The notes: a model not told the origin generated them from the sequence alone. 64,000 bases of DNA from Ganoderma boninense (GCA_002900995.3 CM035308.1:3224001-3288000), one strand, 5' to 3'; positions 22,828 to 35,019 are shown, counted from the first letter of the stretch. Numbers and translations are program-made.

Positions 22828-23654
22828 TCCTTCTTCTCAGCAGTTGTAAGGGCCGTGATCTTCTCCTCCATCGCCTTGAGCTGGGCCTGAAGAGCCACTA
22901 CTTCCATGGTCGCAGTGGACAAGGAAGCAGCTTGCTGACTCTTCAACCGTGGGCAGTCATACTTACGATGTATGGGCTGGCCACAGATGTGACAGTTTCC
23001 GGGGAACGGCTTCTTCCCAGTAGCAGCTGCCTTGTCCCCCTTCTTCTTTCACCTGAACGCCTTCGGCCGTTCTTCCTCCCTAGTGATGAGGGCCTGGTCG
23101 AGTGACAGCGCCACCTTCTGAATCTTGGTAAGGTCGGAGATGTCGTGGGCACTGGTAGCGAGGACGTCTTTGAGCCTGGGAGGTAGGCCAGAGCAGTAGC
23201 GTTCACGTTTATCCTCGTCGCTGAAGCTGGTCCGTGCTGCCGTCGCATTGAACTGGGCCATATACTCCTGGACAGTGCCAACCTTGTGATACGCCTTGCA
23301 GAGCTTGACAAGTTCAGTGACAGCGGCCTCCTTGTTGTCAGCTGCGCAGAAGTGCTCCTTGAAGGCCGTGCTGAACTCATCGTAGTCTGCCCAAGGGCTA
23401 GTTCCACCGGCGCGCTTTACAATGTGGGGGCCGGCCCAGGCTGCTGCCCCTTCCATGAGCTTACTGAGAATGGTCATCCATATGACCTCGCTAGGTGTGC
23501 CAACCGCTACTGCCATAAGAGTGTTGTAGTAGATCTGGGCTGCGGACACAAAGCGGAGGCCATCTTGCACAGATTTTCCATTGTATTCACGTGAGGCAAT
23601 TTGGGAGAGGAGCTTGGAGGTGTCGAATGCCGGTGCGGGGGAAGGAGTAGTCAT
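22818..23654 (-). CDS. gypsy Gag (capsid and zinc knuckle), one in-frame TGA
   Basis: Structural protein that packages element RNA. It starts at ATG 23654 (MTTPSPAPAFDTSKLL) and is 279 codons long including the stop. The capsid-like part is residues 15-190 (GPHIVKRAGGTSPWADYDEF, then YMAQFNATAARTSFSDEDKR). A CCHC knuckle, CHICGQPIHRKYDC, is at about residues 218-231, followed by a heptad-rich segment (EVVALQAQLKAMEEKITAL). A TGA at 23049-23051 interrupts the frame between the capsid and the knuckle (KAFR-stop-KKKGDKAA); CGA to TGA is the simplest origin. The C-terminus ends at the frameshift site. Confidence 0.88.
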
Positions 23655-24082
23655 GGTGGATGCGGGAGGAGGATTGGGTGCAGGAGGAGGATTGGAGGTA
23701 GCTCGTTTCCTATTCCAGGAATAGAAACGGCAGGTGCACGATCCGACACTGTCTGCTCAGCCTCCTTGGCCTATTGCTGTGTCTTGGCCCAAGGGACACG
23801 GGCCCAAGGGTGTTCTGCCTTGGCTTTGTTTCACCGCCTTTCTCTAGCCTCCCACGCTGTGAGGCAGACCACTTCTGTCAGTACCGGGGTCTCGTGTTAG
23901 AAGCTTTCTGCGTACTGTACCACTGAGAGTGGCAAGCCTCAGGTTGCACTGAGACTATGTCCGATGGTGTGACTAGAGCGCGTACTACGCTAGGCCAACA
24001 CAGAGGATCTAAGTGCATACCGTATGAGAAGGAAAGAATGTGTGTGGAGTACGCCGGTGCTCGTGCAGAAGTTTTGACCTAA
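23655..24082 (-). other. Gypsy 5' leader
   Basis: About 430 bp between the 5' LTR and gag. It begins, in element orientation, with TTAGGTCAAAACTTCTGC directly after the LTR, where the primer-binding site should lie. I could not match it to a tRNA from memory. Confidence 0.5.
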
Positions 24083-24542
24083 TGTTACGACTGGCTGTCG
24101 AGTAAGATCAGGGAGGAGGCTTACGAGACGAGCAAGGGCGTCGACGAGCACTTGTGCAGTGAGAGCGGAGCAGGGCTCGACAGTCAGGCTGGAGACAAGA
24201 TGTATTGAGCAAGTGACTAACAAGCGAGAATACAGCGAGGCTTACCTGGAGACAAGAGGTCGAAACTGAGGTCTCCAGGTAGCAAAGTACAGGCCTTATA
24301 TACATGTAACAGACAATGGGAACTGGGGACAATAGGTAACTATGGACACAGGAACCAGTGGAAGAACAATGGTATGTAGTACAATGACGATGGGAACAAT
24401 GGGTAACAGGAGTTATTGTACTGTGAGAACAAGGGACGGGTTTGCTAAACAACGGAGGAGAATAAGGATGACGCGGGAGGCAAACAGTCCGAAAAGGGAA
24501 AGAGAGACACTGGGGTAGGCGCCGAGTGTGCCATTCATGACA
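24083..24542 (-). repeat. Gypsy 5' LTR (minus-strand element), 460 bp
   Basis: Same ends as the 3' LTR (TGTTACGACTGG...CATTCATGACA on the plus strand). Most differences from the 3' LTR are C/T or G/A changes, many at CpG. It abuts copia coding sequence at 24543. Confidence 0.92.
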
Positions 24543-27500
24543 GGAAGAAAAACAGGTAGATCACGTTCAGCAGATCTCTGGCATGATTGTGGAAGTGATC
24601 GGGTGTAACTAGGTCTGGGAACCTGTTCATCCCTCGAAGGAGGTGCAGTCCGAGAGCTACTCAGCTGTTCACCAATCATTTGTTTCCACAATCCTTGTTT
24701 CTCAATTTCCTTAGAAATGTCTGTAGGGTGTCGTGATTCACCATAGACATTGCCTTTGCAAACTGGTACTTTCTGCTCCCTCACAGGCTGTTGTGATCCT
24801 TCTGCGACTTGCCTTTCAACCAGAAGAGGTTGCGGCAGCATAAGGTGTTGCACTACTGGTACATTCTCCCTGCACTGTGTGCTAGGTTGAGATGGTACAG
24901 GTGGTACAGCCAGAGCTGGTGCAGGTGCGACGTCTCGCGCCTTACCCTTGCCCTTTGTGGAAGGTTTTGTGGGAGGACGGTGTGGCTCATCGCTGTCATC
25001 AGGGCGTAAAGAAGGAGCAGCTGCCTGGTAGACAGGTTCAACTGGTCCGGGTGCATCATGCTGCCCTTGTCACTTCTTGTCATGCGAGCACTTTGGAAAC
25101 GAGGTCTCATCAAACAATGCTTGTGCAGCAGTAAAGATGACGTTGTTTGGCAAGTGCATGAACTTATGGTTGTGGTTACCAGCACCGACACCAAGATAAA
25201 TCATCAGCTCCGACTTGGGTGATAATTTGTTCTTACGAATTTCAGGTGGCAAGTATACATATGCTCCACAACCAAATACTCAAAGGTGACTGATGTCTGG
25301 CTTGGTACCATTCAAAAGTTTGTACGGTGTCCGCCATTCAAGGCAATGCATGGGGGTCCTGTTGTACAGGTGCACTATGTGTTTGAAGGAGAATTCCCAC
25401 CAAGATTGAGGAATGCAGGCATCATGCCACATAGCTTCACTCTTGTCCATGAGCGTTCGAATGATTCGCTCTGCGTGGCCATTCTGTTGATGAATATGAG
25501 GCGTGCTTGGAATGATCTCAATGCCTCAGTCTTTGAGCATGTTGGTGAAGGCGAGTGATTTGAGTTCACCTCCAGAATCTAATTTCCACTTGATTACTTT
25601 CGCATCATACTGCATCTCGACATATGTGATCCATTGTCATGTAGACGGCAGTGCATTGGCTTTGGTGTGAAGGCAAATCTCCCATGAGTATAATGTGTAG
25701 TTATCATAAAATAGGATTGTGTGCTGGTACTTGTGGTACAACGGCACGGGGAAACTTTTCAGATCAACATGGATCAGCTCAAAAGGCTTGGATGCACGCC
25801 GATTGTCAATAGGATGAGATTGCGATGGCAGTTTGCCTTCAGCACATCCATGGCAAATCCAGTTCCTTTTGGGAGTCTCAACAATCGGACACTTCTCAGT
25901 GTGTTTCCGAAGGTGTCTCAGCACATTGTCTGAAGGATGACCTAAGCGACGGTGGAGAGTATCATGGTCTATGCCTGCCAAGGTGACCATACTTCACGCC
26001 TGAACAGGCTGCGTATAAATCACATATATTGTATCACCAACTTCACATGGTTCAAAAGAAATCACATGGTTCTTGCTGCTGTAAAGCGAGATCTTGGCGG
26101 TAGTAGCACGCACTGACATCCCGCTTCGCAGAAGAGCACCCATAGATATGAGTTTGTTGGTGAGGTTTGGAACCAAGGCAATGTTTGTCAACCTTAAAGT
26201 TCTGCCTGTCTCCAATAGTAAGAAGACAGTGCCTTCGCCAGTCATATAAGTTGTACTATCAGCAGTGCTGAGCAGACATTTGGTCTTGTAGTAGCGGAAA
26301 TCAGCAAAATCACCCAAGGAGTAGGTGAAGTGTGTCGACGCTCCTGAGTCGAGCATCCAGACACTGTTATTGCAATCAACTGATTTCGCTTTCCCCTTGC
26401 ACTTCGTGCATGCTGCATATGTAGAGCAGTGAAGACATGAATTATCTTCTGCAGCTACTGATAATACAGTTATAGCTACAGGTATGTGCAATACATCTAC
26501 AAAACGAGAGGAACTTGCGACACTAGTCACTGCTGATTGAGGTGTGCAGTCAGCATACAACTCATGGTGTAGTGGGGAATGGACTGACCATTGACAATTG
26601 AAGAACTCCTCAACGTCTTCGTCCCGCTCATCCTTACTGCTGAGTCTGAGGGATACGGCTTCCTCCATGTCCACGTCCATGTCCGCAGCGACGGCGCCTA
26701 TGCGCTCCCTGAGGTTCGGGCTGATGTGCAACTCTAGAGTGTACCGGTGGTGCTTGGGCTCTTGCTCCTCACTGTCCGAGTCCTCGTCGCTGAGCACCTC
26801 AACAATCCTGGTGCTGCTGCGCACGATGGGCGTAGGGCTGCGCGATATGGGGCTGGTGGAGCGGGAGTCCTCGCTGAGTGTCGCGGAGGATTCCGGCGAA
26901 GAGCGCCTGGAGTGCTGCTCTGTTGTCAGTGTTTGGACGGAGTCCTTGCTGCAGCTGCTGGCCATGATGAGCATCTCAAGCTTGCGGATGTGCTCAGTGG
27001 TTGCCTCAACGCCCAGCTCCTTTGCAAGGTCGAATGCCTGCGTGAGCGCAGGGTACTGGTTTTTTAGGCCAGTCCTTGCGTGGAGGGGCTTGACGGGCTT
27101 GTGTAGGAGCGCGCAAGGGTCTCACGACTGCGGCACCATGTCCATCTCGCCCTTGGTGATCACAGGGTGTGAATCAGCAACGTGGGTGATGTGCGCATGG
27201 TGATGCACATACTGGAAGTAGCCATGTCCTCTGCGCCTGCCCTGATGGGTTTGCTGCTGCTGCCCCTGAGGGCGCTGCTGCTGATGCTGCTGCTGGCCTT
27301 GCAGGCACTGCTGCTGGCAGAAAGTGGGGTCTTGCAGCTTGCGCTTGACTACACTGATCTTGTTTATGCTGTCACGTGGCTTCTGCTGGTAGCGCCCCTA
27401 GCGCTGCTCCCAGTACATGATGACGCGGTTGCGAACATCGTCGAAGGTGACTAGACGGACAGCTGGGGTACTAGTTGTTGTCGGCACGAGGCCTGAGGTG

Positions 27501-28006
27501 TAAAATTGAATGATGGGGTCCATCACGGATGGGAGCTTTGAGAGGAGGATCATCCCCTTGATGTGCTCAGCAACAGTAAACTGGTTGGTCTCTAGCATCT
27601 GGAAGTGAGCGTGGAGCTTGTCCATCGCAGGAATGGGGTTGGAGTCACTAGGAATGGTGACACCCATGGCAGCGCGGAAGTCCTGGTAGACGATCGGGAT
27701 GCCGGGCTTCCCGTAGGTGTCCTTGAGGTAGTGCCAGACCTCCTTGGCAGTGGTTTTGGAGTTGATCGCAGTGCCAATGCTGTCATCAACACAGAGACAG
27801 ATGCTGCCGCGAGCGGCAGTGTCATCTTTGTTTCAATTGTCGACCTTGTCCTTGTTCGAGCCGTTAGCGAGCAAGGTAGGACAGGCCTTGGTTATGGGCT
27901 TTGTCCAATGGCCTGTCATCTGGAGGTACGCCTCCATCTTCAGCACCGACTGAAGATAGTTGGGGCTGGTGAGGAGCGGAACAAGGTTGGTGAGGTTGTT
28001 CGACAT
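24543..28006 (-). pseudogene. copia Gag-Pol remnant (gag, protease, integrase)
   Basis: Gag starts at ATG 28006 (MSNNLTNLVPLLTSPNY) and includes KEVWHYLKDTYGKPG and AEHIKGMILLSKLP, typical of copia gag. A Gln-rich stretch lies near 27250-27350. The protease has WMLDSGASTHFTYSLGDF (about 26330) and VPNLTNKLISMGALL. The pre-integrase zinc motif (HRRLGHPSDNVLRH...CHGCAEGKLP) is near 25870-25960, with PFELIHVDLKSFPV after it. Integrase core traces at about 25400-25560 lead to SWWEFSFKHIVHLYNRTP and FGCGAYVYLPPEIRKNKL. Stops and frameshifts are frequent (TGA near 27830, TAG near 27400, others). Nothing remains of the RT. The gene is dead. Confidence 0.85.
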
Positions 28007-28327
28007 GGCGAACGATAAGGTGATAGAGGTCTGGCCAAAAAATATGGTCAGTCACCAATCACAGCGACAAACAATGAGGAGAGAATGCCGGAAGCATATA
28101 CCAGCAGAGGTTTCCCCTCTGTGTAGCATGGCAGGCGGTAATCAAAGAGATCGCGCCACATCTAAGCCACCATTGTGCATGGTCAGCCACATGTGATCGC
28201 GCCAGATCCAATGCCCAGAAGGTCTGCCATAACGGTAACAAGAGGTTTGCCAGGCGAGCTGGTGCGAAGTGGAACGCAGCCAGCAATGAGCGGTGCAGTA
28301 TCCACAATGTCGACCAGGGCTCATAAC

Positions 28328-28702
28328 CTGTTGAACATAGTGGGAGACGCCCACTATGGGGAGGGCACTACACGCAGTGTGCATGCATACTCACCTGGCT
28401 AGTGTGAGGTAGAGGCTTGTATCGAGTGAGGAGAAGAGAGAGAAGATCTGTTCTGATTAGGGCCAATGCATTAGCCATTTGACCAAACCGTTGCATAGGA
28501 GTGGCAATGAATGGCAATGGGAATTTAATGGATGTCAATGGATTTTAATGGATGGCAAACCTTCCGATGAATTGCAAACCTCAAATTCACGTGGCAAACA
28601 ATTGCCACTCCTTTGCCACGTTTTGGCGAACTTGCTGATGTGAGGGCCATATATATACTACAGGATGTACTGTATTACTAAGGCTATACAGTACAGGAAC
28701 AC
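28328..28702 (-). repeat. Putative copia 5' LTR, about 375 bp
   Basis: Starts tgttgaacatag and ends ...caggaacaca on the plus strand, so in element orientation it has TG...CA-type ends. It contains a TATA-like run, atatatatac (about 28650). The sequence inside of it, in element orientation, is GGTTATGAGCCC, where a primer site is expected. The outer end is not fixed because the neighbouring sequence is the noisy duplicated contig end. Confidence 0.5.
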
Positions 28703-31700
28703 ACTGCCAGAGACATCTAGGCAGTGCAGCACATGAGATGATCATGTGGGGCGGCTATACAGCACCTGTGCAGATGGATGAGATATCGGGCTGTGCCGAT
28801 TATCTATGTATGCAGCTCTGCCATGCATGCTGTGCCGGCTAATGCTGTTCACAACAGGATAAATGCCTCCAGCTTATGCTGATCAGCAGGAAAAATGATC
28901 ACCTTATTCTAATGCACCGAGGAGATTGAACGGAAGAACTGCGACAATTCATTAGAGAATGGTTCTATTTATATGGACTCCCCATGAAAAGATCATCTCT
29001 GATCGGGGACCCCAGATCTCTAGCAAGCTCTTCCATGTGATCCTTAAAGGCCTTCGGTATAGAAAGTGCATGCCACAGCCTATCAACCCTCAGATGAGGG
29101 CCTACAGCAGATGAATGAAGAGAGAGTTGGCGGCAGGCAAGGGAGGATTGCGACCTCCAGCCTTAAACCCTAGCGCAGAGCAGATCAAGGAGTACTACGA
29201 TGCTATGTCCTCCGCATGCTCCAGAGTTTAAGGAGGGTCAGAAGCCGGCTCGACACTAAGGGAACTTTTGTTGTCCGCAGGAGTCCTCCGTCAGAAACTG
29301 GTGGAGCTGGTATGCTGGCCAATACCCTGTCAAGTGCAAAGTGGGCAACTTGGCTTTACGAGCTCAAGCTCTCAAAGAACATGGAACTCCACCAGTGTTC
29401 CACATGACCACTCCTACAACTGCACAAAGAAGAGCCAACTTCCTGGATGACATCCTTCTGAACCCGCAGCTCTTGAAGTGGAAAGGAGGAAGGAGTAATG
29501 AAGTGGGAGGAAGTGTTGGAGTCACAATCGTATGGCGATGGAAGAAACTGCAAATATTTTTGTTCACACTGAAGGGCTGGGCCCTGGACACCGTATGCTG
29601 GAAAGACGTGTCCAGAATCTAGCAAAATGTGCCCAAAAGTGCTGCAAAAGTTTCATTCGACACATCCCGACGCTCCTGGCCCTCTCAACAAGAATTACTC
29701 GATCATGAGACATACGATCCTTAGGGGGGGGGTATTGTTCATGAACGCACCCTCGCGCCACTCCCGGCGTCTCTCTTTCCCCTTATTCAGACTGTTTGCC
29801 TCCCATGTCACCCTATTGTCCTCCTATGTTTGCAACCGTCCTTGTTCTCGGATAACTCCTATTACCCATTGTTCCTGTCATCATTGTACTACATACCATT
29901 GTTCCTCCCACTGGTTATCCCGTGTCCATAGTTACTATTGTCCGCCAGTTCTCATCCTGTCTGTAATGTATATAGGCCCTGTACTTTGCTACCTGGAGAC
30001 CCCAGTTTTGACCTCTTGTCTCCATGTAAGCCTCACTGTATTCTCGCTCATATCTCTAGCTGACTGTCGAGCCCTGCTCTGCTCTCGCTGTTAAGTGTTC
30101 GCAACACCCTTGCTCATCTTGTAAGCCTTCCTCTGTCTAACTTACTCACAGCCAGTTGTAACACAAGTACATAGAATTACAACTCACCGGGGAGTGGTAT
30201 ATACAGGCCCATAGTAAACTATGTGATAGAAGCAATGGGTGCAGCCTGGGAATGCTCCAATCATTTGTGCAGACTGGCCAGCCAGTAGGGACAGCTAGCT
30301 CTCTCCCCAAGCAGCAGAGATGGGGGGAAAGGACAAGTCCACCGGTTGGTGTGCACACCTATAAAAGTTGGCATATAATAGCAATGATTGTGCAATTGGA
30401 ATGTAACGTACACCACAGAAAAGCTGTGTGTATTTGCACCTAATGCCAAAGCTACCAAAAACTGCCAGTACATCACAAAAGACTGGCAGGGCAGCATATC
30501 CGTAGGGAGGCTACCTCGGCCAGCCAGCAGGATCCAGGGATTCCAAGCCCACCAAGTTGGACAGCGACCCAACTATCTCTACATCTCCGCACCCTAGGCG
30601 AGCAAGCAGGATGATGAATTACACTGACGCTGTGATGCCAACTTAGTGTATTTTAGTGGAATACACTCAAGGCTCGACAGTCAGGCTGGATAACAAAATG
30701 TTTGAGCAAGTAACTAACAAGTGAGAATACAGCGAGCTTTACCTGGAGAAAGAGGTCAAACTGAGGTCTCCAGGTAGCAAAGTACAGGCCTAAATATACC
30801 ATGTAACAGAACATGGAGAACTGGGGAATATAGGTATACTCTATGGACACGGGAACCAGTGGGAGAAACAATGGTATGTAAACAAATGTTGATGGAACAA
30901 TAGGGTTACAGGAGTTATTGTAGTACTTCAAGGAACAAGAGACGGTTTGCTAAACAATGGAGGAACAATAAGGATGCCACAGGAGCAAACTGTCTAAAAG
31001 AGGGAAGGAGAGATGCGGGTAAGGTGCTGAGTAGACTATTTCATGACAGCCAACAGTTTAACACGTGCAGCCTTGCACAAATGTGCCTGCAAACATCTCA
31101 GTGTGGCTTTCACTTGTGTGATCTCCTTGATGCTTACTTACAGGGGCATTTTTGTGCTGCCCATGACAAAATGCTAGCTCAATTAACAAATGTGAATAAA
31201 CTTAAAAGAAGAACATTTGAAGAGTACCTCAATCTGCATAAAGTACACTGACCCAGGGACACTGCACTAATCACAGGACAGCCATTACTGACTAAAGCTA
31301 CTGGTAGCTACTGCTCACAAGCTACTAGTAGCCTACAGGTAATAGCTACTGTACTACTGCTCGCAAACGCTAACTAATAGCTACTGTAGCTACTGCTCAC
31401 AAAGCTACTGGTAGCAACTTGCTCACAGCTACCAATAGCTACTGCTCACGCAAGCTACCAAAGACTCTGCTCACGACTACAATAGCTAGCTGATAGCTAT
31501 CGACCCGTAGCTACTAGTAGCTACTGCTTCGCAAGCTACTGGTAGCTACTGCTCGCAAGCTACTGGTTAGCTACTCGCTCGCAAGCTACTGGTAGCTACT
31601 GGCACTGCTCGCAAGCTACTGGTAAGCTACTGCTCGCAAGCTACTGGTAGCTACTCGCCTCCGCAAGCTACTGGTAGCTACTGCTCGCAAGCACTGGTAG

Positions 31701-32336
31701 CTTATCTTGCTCGCAAGCTACTGGTAGCTACTGCTCGCAAAGCTACTGGTAGCTCCATTCACAGCTACTGTATTTCACAACTACTGTTTAAGTAGCTAAT
31801 TGAATTGGTATCTACCATTAGCTACTGTTTAAAAACAGCTACTGAGCTGCTGATAAGAAGCTAGTGGTAGCTACTTGCTAACGCTACTAGTATTTGGATA
31901 CTACCAGTAGCTACTCCTTCAACAGGTACTGGTAGCTCACAATCAAAAAAGGCTAAACTAGGAGTAACACCAAAACTACTATGAGCCCTCGTAGTTTGCT
32001 AAGACTAGCAAGCCAAATATAAAATGTTTAAAGTTCAATAAACTGTAAAAATACTGTCCGCCACTGAGTGAATGGCTTTGGGAAATGACATCATTACTCT
32101 GGCAATTAGCCGCCTGGATCAGTTTCCGACTGTTCCGAGCCAGAGTCTCTTGATGCTATCCTCCATTGCTCCTCGTACTTAAGGACCTTGCTGGGGGTCC
32201 TGGTCCGATACCACACGCACACTTGCCGCCCTGGCGCTGTGGGTCTATTCTCGTTCCGATCCAGGCTGCGACGGTCAAGCAGATCTCACGATGATGCGGC
32301 CGGCGGCGGTATGCTCATTCAAAGCCTTACATAACA
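28703..32336. other. Probable unpolished duplicate of 32437-36050 (assembly artefact)
   Basis: This stretch repeats 32437-36050 in the same order and orientation: copia-LTR-like start, gypsy integrase fragment, gypsy LTR, inverted gypsy LTR, AGCTACTGG minisatellite, and the unique 3' piece ending in tgctcattcaaa...cttacataaca. It carries very many one-base insertions and deletions relative to the second copy, often at homopolymers, and ends at the 100-N gap. Its components (LTR at about 29736-30163, inverted LTR at about 30669-31048, minisatellite at about 31290-31950) should not be counted separately. The long frames in it are shadows. Confidence 0.85.
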
Positions 32337-32436
32337 NNNNNNNNNNNNNNNNNNNNNNNNNNNNNNNNNNNNNNNNNNNNNNNNNNNNNNNNNNNNNNNN
32401 NNNNNNNNNNNNNNNNNNNNNNNNNNNNNNNNNNNN
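32337..32436. other. Assembly gap, exactly 100 N
   Basis: A run of exactly 100 N, the usual placeholder for a gap of unknown size, lies between the two copies of the same 3.6-kb sequence. Confidence 0.99.
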
Positions 32437-32591
32437 CACATCAGAGACATCTAGGCAGTGCAGCACATGAGATGATCATGTGGGGCGGCTATACAGCACC
32501 TGTGCAGATGGATGAGATATCGGGCTGTGCCGATATCTATGTATGCAGCTCTGCCATGCATGCTGTGCTCGGCTATGCTGTTCAACAGGAT

Positions 32592-33425
32592 ACAATGCGC
32601 TCCAGCTTATTGCTGATCAGCATGGAAAAATGATTCACCTTATTCTATGCACCGAGGAGATTGACACGGAAGGAACTGCAGACAACTTCATTAGAGAATG
32701 GTTCTATTTATATGGACTCCCATGAAAGATCATCTCTGATCGGGGACCCCAGATCTCTAGCAAGCTCTTCCATGTGATCCTTAAAGGCCTCGGTATAGAA
32801 AGTGCAATGTCCACAGCCTATCACCCTCAGATGAGGGCCTACAGCAGATGAATGAAGAGAGGAGTTGCGGCAGGCAAGGGAGGATGCGACCTCAGCCTTA
32901 ACCCTAGCGGCAGAGCAGATCAAGGAGTACTACGATTGCTATGTCTCCGCTGCTCCAGAGTTCAAGGAGGGTCAGAAGGCGTGGCTCGACACTAGGAACT
33001 TTTGTGTCCCAGGAGTCTCTCAGAAACTGGTGGACTGGTATGCTGGCCCATACCCTGTCAAGTGCAAAGTGGGCAACTTGGCTTACGAGCTCAAGCTCTC
33101 CAAAGACATGGAACTCCATCCAGTGTTCCACATGACACTCCTACAACTGCACAAAGAGAGCCAACTTCCTGGATGACATCCTTCTGAACCCGCAGCTCTT
33201 GAAGTGGAAGGAGAGAAGGAGTATGAAGTGGAGGAAGTGTTGGAGTCACATCGGTATGGGCGATGGAAGAAACTGCAATATTTTGTTCACTGGAAGGGCT
33301 GGGGCCCTGGACACGATAGCTGGAAAGACGTGTCAGATCTAGCAAATGTGCCAAAAGTGCTGCAAAAGTTTCATTCGACACATCCCGACGCTCCTGGCCC
33401 TCTCAACAAGAATACTCGATCATGA
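32592..33425 (+). pseudogene. Gypsy integrase/chromodomain fragment, copy 3
   Basis: Starts abruptly inside the integrase core (YNALQLIADQHGKMIHL) and keeps the second catalytic Asp region with a frameshift. It then jumps, by internal deletion at about 32826-32850, to the segment after the catalytic Glu (EELRQAREDATSALTL). It ends with the chromodomain (YFVHWKGWGPGHDSWKD) and stop. It cannot encode an active enzyme. Left of it, up to about 32590, the sequence ending ctgttcaaca looks like the end of another LTR. Confidence 0.85.
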
Positions 33426-33452
33426 GGACACGATCCTTAGGAGGGGGGGTAT

Positions 33453-33890
33453 TGTCATGAACGGCACCCTCGGCGCCTACTCCGGCGTCTCTCTTTCCCT
33501 TTTCAGACTGTTTGCCTCCCATGTCACCCTTATTGTCCTCCATTGTTTAGCAAACCCGTCCCTTGTTCTCGGAGTACAATAACTCCTATTACCCATTGTT
33601 CCTGTCATCATTGTACTACATACCATTGTTCTCCCACTGGTTCCCGTGTCCATAGTTACCTATTGTCCCCAGTTCTCATTGTCTGTTACATGTATATAAG
33701 GCCTGTACTTTGCTACCTGGAGACCTCAGTTTTGACCTCTTGTCTCCATGTAAGCCTCACTGTATTCTCGCTCATTATCTCTAGCCTGACTGTCGAGCCC
33801 TGCTCTGCTCTCGCTGTATAAGTGTTCGTCAACACCCTTGCTCATCTTGTAAGCCTTCTCTCTAATCTTACTCGACAGCCAGTTGTAACA
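33453..33890 (+). repeat. Gypsy LTR of copy 3, 438 bp
   Basis: Starts TGTCATGAACGG and ends CAGTTGTAACA, with the purine tract just before it. It is about 20 bp shorter than the 460-bp LTRs owing to small deletions, for example in the segment after the TATA box (tatataagg, about 33694). Confidence 0.88.
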
Positions 33891-34402
33891 CAAGTACATA
33901 GAATTACACTCACCGGGTGAGTGGTATATACAGGACCCAATAGTAGAACTATGTGATAGAAGCAATGGGGTGCAGCCTGGGAATGCTCCATCATTTTGTG
34001 CAGACTGGCCAGCCAGTAGGGACAGCTAGCTCTCTCCCCCAGCCAGCAGAGATGGGGGGAAAGGACAGTCACCCGGTTGGTGTGCACACCTATAAAGTTG
34101 GCATATATAGGCAATGATTGTGCATTGGAATGTACGTACACCACAGAAATAGCTGTGATGTATTTGCACCTATGCCAAAGCTACCAAAAACTGCCAGTAC
34201 ATCACAAAAGACTGGCAGGGCAGCATATCCGTAAGGGAGGCTACCTTCGGCCAGCCAGCAGGTCCAGGGATTCAAGCCACCAAGTTGGACAGCGACTCCA
34301 CTATCTCCTACATCTCCGGCTAGCCCTAGGCGAGCAGCAAGGATGATGAATTACACTGACCGGGTGACTGCCAACTTAGAGTATTTTAGTGGAATACACT
34401 CA
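33891..34402. other. 512-bp spacer between two inverted gypsy LTRs
   Basis: No coding frame that I can support. Its two ends share a gaattacactcaccgg-like segment (gaattacactcaccggg near 33900, gaattacactgaccggg near 34350). It may be a fragment of another element. Confidence 0.5.
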
Positions 34403-34774
34403 AGGCTCGACAGTCAGGCTGGAAACAAGATGTATTGAGCAAGTAACTAACAAGTGAGAATACAGCGAGGCTTACCTGGAGACAAGAGGTCAAAACTGAG
34501 GTCTCCAGGTAGCAAAGTACAGGCCTTATATACATGTAACAGACAATGAGAACTGGGGACAATAGGTAACTATGGACACGGGAACCAGTGGGAGAACAAT
34601 GGTATGTAATACAATGATGATGGGAACAATAGGGTTACAGGAGTTATTGTAGTACTTCAGGAACAAGAGACGGGTTTGCTAAACAATGGAGGACAATAAG
34701 GATGCCACAGGAGGCAAACTGTCTAAAAAGGGAAGGAGAGATGCGGGTAGGTGCTGAGTAGACTATTCATGACA
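34403..34774 (-). repeat. Truncated gypsy LTR in inverted orientation
   Basis: Matches the gypsy LTR from ggctcgacagtcaggctgg to the TGTCATGAA end (complement ...ttcatgaca). It lacks the terminal part of about 95 bp. It faces the plus-strand LTR at 33453-33890, so the two could pair as a hairpin. Confidence 0.85.
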
Positions 34775-35019
34775 GCCAACAGTTAACACTGTGCAGCCTT
34801 GCACAATGTGCCTCAAACATCTACAGTGTGGCTTCACTTGTGTGATCTCCTTGATGCTAATAACTTACAGGGGCATTTTTGTGCTGCCCATGACATGCTA
34901 GCTCAAATTACAAGTGTGAATAAACTTAAAAAGAAGACACATTTGAAGAGTACCTCAATCTGCATAAAGTACACTGACCCAGGGACAATGCACTAATCAA
35001 CAGGACAGCCAATTACTGA

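Larger units (their letters stand above)
18557..24542 (-). mobile_element. Ty3/gypsy chromovirus, copy 2, two LTRs
   Basis: Nearly full length (5986 bp) on the minus strand: 5' LTR 24083-24542, gag 23654-22818, pol 22827-19042, purine tract 19017-19030, 3' LTR 18557-19016. The LTRs differ at about twenty of 460 positions, nearly all transitions, so it is not a recent insertion. Gag and pol each have one in-frame TGA. The 5-bp flanks do not match (ccttc before 18557, ggaag after 24542), and the two sides are different elements (KDZ gene and copia), so the boundaries were rearranged after insertion. Confidence 0.93.
24543..28702 (-). mobile_element. Ty1/copia element, truncated before the reverse transcriptase
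   Basis: Minus-strand element with the copia gene order: LTR (about 28328-28702), leader, gag, protease, integrase and the linker after integrase. It is cut off at 24542 by the gypsy LTR before any RT sequence. No RT or RNase H of this element occurs elsewhere in the window. Confidence 0.85.

Noticed and set aside
18552..24547. Target duplication for gypsy copy 2
   Set aside because: The five bases on each side differ (ccttc and ggaag), so none can be claimed.
28703..32336. Independent third and fourth gypsy/LTR copies in the left duplicate
   Set aside because: They correspond one to one to those at 32592-34774 and differ by read-error-like indels.
32275..32466. Open frame across the N gap
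   Set aside because: It is produced by unknown bases only.
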